In this document: positions 58,920 to 64,000 of the stretch, piece by piece
How the letters are laid out: the number at the start of each line of letters is the position of its first letter
How positions within the stretch are numbered: the stretch's first letter is position 1
Origin: Halosolutus amylolyticus
GTDB taxonomy: Archaea > Halobacteriota > Halobacteria > Halobacteriales > Natrialbaceae
Assembly: GCF_023566055.1 (NCBI RefSeq)
Contig: NZ_JALIQP010000003.1
Span: 496,001 to 560,000, forward strand
Reading direction: 5' to 3'
DNA: 64,000 bases
Position numbers and translations under genes: made by a program
The notes under the pieces: generated by a model
What the model was told of the DNA's origin: nothing
The model's input: only the letters and a program-made list of their open reading frames with translations
Database searches by the model: none

Positions 58920-60620
58920 ATGTACGACGACGAGGACCTCGAATCGATCCGGGAGGCCACGGAGGAGTGGGAAGAAGAGACGCTCGATCCCGTGCTGGAG
59001 CGTCACGGGGAGCGCCAGGATCGATTCGCGACGGTCTCGAACCTCGAAGTGGATCGGCTCTACACGCCCGACGACGTCGCCGACCTCGACTACCTCGAGG
59101 ATCTCGGCTTTCCGGGCGAAGAGCCCTACACCCGGGGTCCGTACCCGACGATGTACCGCGGGCGGACGTGGACGATGCGCCAGTTCGCCGGCTTCGGGAC
59201 CGCAGAGGAGACCAACGAGCGCTTCCACTACCTGATCGACGAGGGTCAGACCGGGCTCTCGACGGCGTTCGACATGCCGACGCTGATGGGACTGGACTCC
59301 GACGACCCGATGAGTCAGGGCGAGGTCGGCAAGGAGGGCGTCGCCGTCGACACGCTCCGGGACATGGAGATCCTCTTCGACGGGATCGATCTCGAGGAGA
59401 TCTCGACGAGTTTCACGATCAACCCGTCCGCACCGGTGATCTACGCGATGTACGTCGCGCTGGCGGACCAGCAGGGCGTCCCGCGCGAGAAGATCCGGGG
59501 CACCCTCCAGAACGACATGTTCAAGGAGTTCATCGCACAGAAGGAGTGGGTGATTCCTCCGGAGCCCTCGCTCGATCTCGTCACGGACGTCGTCGAGTTC
59601 AGCACCGAGGAGACGCCGAAGTTCCACCCCATCTCCGTCTCGGGCTATCACATCCGCGAGGCGGGGTCGACCGCCGTCCAGGAACTCGCGTTCACGCTCG
59701 CCGACGGCTTCGGCTACGTGGAGGACGCGATCGATCGCGGCCTGGACGTCGACGAGTTCGCCCCGCGGCTCTCCTTTTTCTTCAACTGTCACAACTCCTT
59801 CTTCGAGGAGATCGCCAAGTACCGGGCGGCCCGGCGGATCTACGCCCGCGTGATGGACGACTGGTACGGTGCTGAGAAGGCCGAGTCGAAGCGCCTCAAG
59901 TTCCACACCCAGACTGCGGGCCAGTCGCTGACCGCCCAGCAGCCGCTGAACAACGTCGTCCGGGTGACGATCCAGGCGCTGGCCGGCGTCCTCGGCGGTA
60001 CCCAGTCGCTTCACACCAACAGCTTCGACGAGGCGCTCGCCTTGCCCTCCGAGAAGGCGGTCCGGGTCGCGCTGCGAACCCAGCAGATCATCGCCGACGA
60101 GTCCGGCGTCGCGGACATCGTCGACCCTATGGGCGGGAGTTTCGCCGTCGAGGCGCTCACCGACGAGACCGAACAGCGAACGATGCGCTACCTCGAGGAG
60201 ATCCGCGACATGGGCGACGGCTCGGTCCGTGACGGCATCCTGCAGGGCATCGACGACGGCTACTTCCTCCGCGAGATCCAGGAGGCCTCCTACGAGTACC
60301 AGGAACGCGTCGAGCGCGAGGAGGAGGTCGTCGTCGGGGTCAACAAGTACACGCTCGAGGAGGACACCAGTCCCGACATCCTCCAGATCGACGAGACCAC
60401 GGAGGAACGCCAGCTCGCCCGCCTCGAGGACGTCAAGGCCGATCGGGACGACGACGCCGTCGAAGACGCGCTCGACGAACTTCAGGCGGCGATCGATCGC
60501 GGCGAGAACACGATGCCGTACATCGTCGACGCCGTCAAGGCGTACGCGACGATGGGCGAGATCATGCAGGTGTTCGAGGACGCACACGGCGCCTACAGCG
60601 AGGAGATCGGACTGGCCTGA
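58920..60620 (+). CDS. mcmA1: Methylmalonyl-CoA mutase, large subunit (catalytic domain only)
   Basis: The 566-residue protein is the TIM-barrel half of methylmalonyl-CoA mutase: PYTRGPYPTMYRGRTWTMRQFAGFG, TAFDMPTLMGLDSDDP, SVSGYHIREAGSTAVQELAF and FFNCHNSFFEEIAKYRAARR. The B12-binding domain is absent, as usual in archaea where it is a separate small subunit; it is not in this window. It isomerises methylmalonyl-CoA to succinyl-CoA. A TATA-like cttaat 28 bases upstream fixes ATG 58920 rather than 58893. Confidence 0.92.
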   Translation: MYDDEDLESIREATEEWEEETLDPVLERHGERQDRFATVSNLEVDRLYTPDDVADLDYLEDLGFPGEEPYTRGPYPTMYRGRTWTMRQFAGFGTAEETNERFHYLIDEGQTGLSTAFDMPTLMGLDSDDPMSQGEVGKEGVAVDTLRDMEILFDGIDLEEISTSFTINPSAPVIYAMYVALADQQGVPREKIRGTLQNDMFKEFIAQKEWVIPPEPSLDLVTDVVEFSTEETPKFHPISVSGYHIREAGSTAVQELAFTLADGFGYVEDAIDRGLDVDEFAPRLSFFFNCHNSFFEEIAKYRAARRIYARVMDDWYGAEKAESKRLKFHTQTAGQSLTAQQPLNNVVRVTIQALAGVLGGTQSLHTNSFDEALALPSEKAVRVALRTQQIIADESGVADIVDPMGGSFAVEALTDETEQRTMRYLEEIRDMGDGSVRDGILQGIDDGYFLREIQEASYEYQERVEREEEVVVGVNKYTLEEDTSPDILQIDETTEERQLARLEDVKADRDDDAVEDALDELQAAIDRGENTMPYIVDAVKAYATMGEIMQVFEDAHGAYSEEIGLA

Positions 60621-60744
60621 GCGCCCGCCGTCCATCGCGAACGCACGATCGAATCGGTTCGCATTCGTCGGGTCGGAAAACTGCGGGACGAGACGCCGAT
60701 CGGGGTAACGTTTATCCCGTTCATGTGCGATGGTCTCGGTATCC

Positions 60745-62784
<2,040 letters not shown>

Positions 62785-62832
62785 CGGCGTTTCGCATCCA
62801 CACTGCCGACCGCGGCCGATCGCGACCCGCGC

Positions 62833-63147
62833 TCACTCTGCATTCTCGTCGAACCGCGACACGATGTGTAGCGCCAGTAGTCCCACTGCCAGGAGCGTTC
62901 CCACCGCGAGAACCCCGTAGAGCGCCATCGTCACGGGCGAGACCGGGACCGAGACCCCGGCGACGGCGAGCGTCTCGATGCCCGATCGAGCGGGAAGCGC
63001 GTAGCCGAGCACCGCCCCGAACGCGGCGGTGACGGCGACGAGCGCGAGTCCCAGGCCGACGACGACGCGGCGGCCCGCGAGCGACCGCATCTCGGCTTCG
63101 CCCGCAGTCCGGGACCGATCGGAATCGGGGGCTCGATCCGGCGTCAT
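62833..63147 (-). CDS. Small two- to three-helix membrane protein
   Basis: The 104-residue protein has a charged N-terminus (MTPDRAPDSDRSRTAGEAEM) and hydrophobic helices at about residues 28-52 and 65-95. Small proteins of this type occur next to cytochrome oxidase genes in haloarchaea, in the same order as here. It diverges from the short ORF at 63208. Confidence 0.6.
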   Translation of the reverse strand: MTPDRAPDSDRSRTAGEAEMRSLAGRRVVVGLGLALVAVTAAFGAVLGYALPARSGIETLAVAGVSVPVSPVTMALYGVLAVGTLLAVGLLALHIVSRFDENAE

Positions 63148-63207
63148 CGCTGACAGGTCAGTGCGCGTGTCAGAGCCTTTTTGTCCGGTTTCGGTGATAC
63201 GGAGACC

Positions 63208-63294
63208 GTGAAAGAGAAGGAACTGTTCGGCCTGGTCCTGGTCGGGATCGCGCTCCTGATGGCCGTCTCGGGGTACGTCCTCATCGCCACCTGA
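63208..63294 (+). CDS. 28-residue membrane microprotein
   Basis: GTG 63208 opens a short frame ending at TGA 63292-63294. The product is KEKELFGLVLVGIALLMAVS followed by GYVLIAT: a charged start, then one transmembrane helix. A TATA-like cctttttg lies 28 bases upstream, so a leaderless mRNA can start at the GTG. It resembles the tiny single-helix subunits of membrane complexes and lies among cytochrome-oxidase-associated genes. Confidence 0.55.
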   Translation: MKEKELFGLVLVGIALLMAVSGYVLIAT

Positions 63295-63319
63295 GTACGC
63301 GAGCGGAGAGACTGGCCCG

Positions 63320-63679
63320 TCACTCCTGGTCGGTCGAATCGCCTTCCTCGACCCCGGCCGCCGATTCGACGCCGTCGATCGCGTCCCCGGCGTCGCCGTC
63401 GTCGACCGTCGGTGCCGAGTCGCCGCCGTCGATCACCGACGCCGACTCGCCCCGGGTCCGCGGATCGGTCTCGATCACCCGGGCCGCCAGGCCGGTCGCG
63501 ATCGCGAGCACGGTGGCGATCGACAGGAGGATCGCGAACTGGAGACCCGACTGGAGCGGGTCGACCCCCCACGGGTTGAAGACTGCGAAGGTGGCGACGA
63601 AGAACAGGATGATCGCCAGCGGAATGGCGTTGACTACGAGGTCGATCGCGATTTCGGTGTCGAAGGCTCGTCGGCTCAT
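63320..63679 (-). CDS. DUF6684-like membrane protein
   Basis: The 119-residue protein has two helices (about residues 14-35 and 44-68), with VNAIPLAIILFFVATFAVFNPWG, then an acidic low-complexity tail of 45 residues. Proteins of this size and pattern accompany haloarchaeal cytochrome c oxidase genes; I assign the family by resemblance only. Confidence 0.6.
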   Translation of the reverse strand: MSRRAFDTEIAIDLVVNAIPLAIILFFVATFAVFNPWGVDPLQSGLQFAILLSIATVLAIATGLAARVIETDPRTRGESASVIDGGDSAPTVDDGDAGDAIDGVESAAGVEEGDSTDQE

Positions 63680-63718
63680 TGGTAGTGGTACCGTTGGTGG
63701 AGTGCGCTGGAGGGTCGG

Positions 63719-64000
63719 TCATCCGTCCCGATACCGGCCGATCACGGCCCCCAGTACCGCGAACGCGCCGGCGACGGCGATCGCGGTTCCCCGGGTCGCC
63801 AGTCCGACGAGGGCGTCGCTACCGGCGATCGTCAGCAGGTCGGTTCCGACGGCGTACAGGAACGTGCCGCCGGCGACGAAGACGATCCCGAGCCCCGCCG
63901 CGATCGGCCACGGACTCGTCACGTGGTTCGACTCGGCGACGAAGCCGGCGACGCTGGCCACGAACAGCACGAGTCCGCCGACCGCGAGGGGGCCGAGGCC
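63719..64000 (-). CDS. Polytopic small membrane protein, 5' end cut by window edge
   Basis: The frame is open to base 64000, reading inward through GLGPLAVGGLVLFVASVAGF and ending YRDG. Three or more hydrophobic helices are visible. The true start lies outside the window. It belongs to the same group of small membrane genes as the two before it. Confidence 0.6.
   Translation of the reverse strand, partial: GLGPLAVGGLVLFVASVAGFVAESNHVTSPWPIAAGLGIVFVAGGTFLYAVGTDLLTIAGSDALVGLATRGTAIAVAGAFAVLGAVIGRYRDG

Noticed and set aside
60730-60744. Upstream ATG start for acs
   Set aside because: It is only about 16 bases from the TATA-like tttatc, too close for a transcript start before it.

Overview
The window comes from a halophilic archaeon (class Halobacteria, most likely order Natrialbales; this is a judgement from protein style, not a search). 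The DNA is GC-rich with abundant GATC and few CTAG, the proteins are strongly acidic, and Tat and SipW-type signal peptides, haloarchaeal HTH families and an intron-containing tRNA-Gln are present. Many start codons lie 25-32 bases downstream of a TATA-like box, which indicates leaderless mRNAs. Long open frames antisense to the genes listed are GC-driven shadows and were left out.

Bases 1-21200 are a cell-surface polysaccharide / glycoprotein-glycan region. It encodes an asparagine-synthase-like amide ligase (cut by the left edge), three polysaccharide-deacetylase-like lipoproteins, an M14-type hydrolase with a PKD domain, two family-2 glycosyltransferases, a histidine kinase, a Wzx-like flippase, a beta-helix protein, a Bat-type HTH regulator, an AP-superfamily phosphodiesterase, a phosphohexomutase and a GlmU-like nucleotidyltransferase. 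The genes point both ways and are mostly single transcription units. Eleven of their promoters carry the same two-part element: TTA(A/G)CG-like, a fixed offset of 12 bases, then ATARTAAT-like. It is nearly palindromic in front of the HTH regulator. This looks like a dedicated regulon and is the main finding.

Bases 21285-24900 hold an IMPDH/GMP-reductase-family enzyme and a 2-oxoacid dehydrogenase E1alpha-E1beta-lipoyl operon with no E2 or E3. Bases 25030-36470 are accessory. They start with a SipW signal peptidase cluster and four candidate substrates, three of which share one TasA/camelysin-like plan (one has a VWA domain inserted). Signalling genes follow: a 7TM histidine kinase, a REC-histidine-kinase whose phosphoacceptor His is Lys, an HxlR-REC-HalX protein whose phosphoacceptor Asp is Glu, and two membrane-anchored DUF7344-type HTH proteins. 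A 68-69-base array of CCGGTA half-sites occurs once in the SipW cluster and once in front of the first DUF7344 gene, suggesting that this protein controls both. A tRNA-minihelix-like hairpin lies in the same cluster.

Bases 36600-44500 hold a GNAT acetyltransferase, a GT-C-type membrane protein, tRNA-Gln with a 30-nt intron, a multi-zinc-finger HNH nuclease, UspA, an aminotransferase, ribH, and purK-purE. Bases 44700-55218 are the complex I operon nuoA-B-CD-H-I-J1-J2-K-L-M-N, without the NADH-input subunits E, F and G. The remainder holds a TrkA-N/DHH phosphoesterase, a CBS-ParB-like protein, an atypical SDR, methylmalonyl-CoA mutase large subunit, acetyl-CoA synthetase and a set of small membrane proteins, including a 28-residue one, of the kind often found next to haloarchaeal cytochrome oxidase genes.
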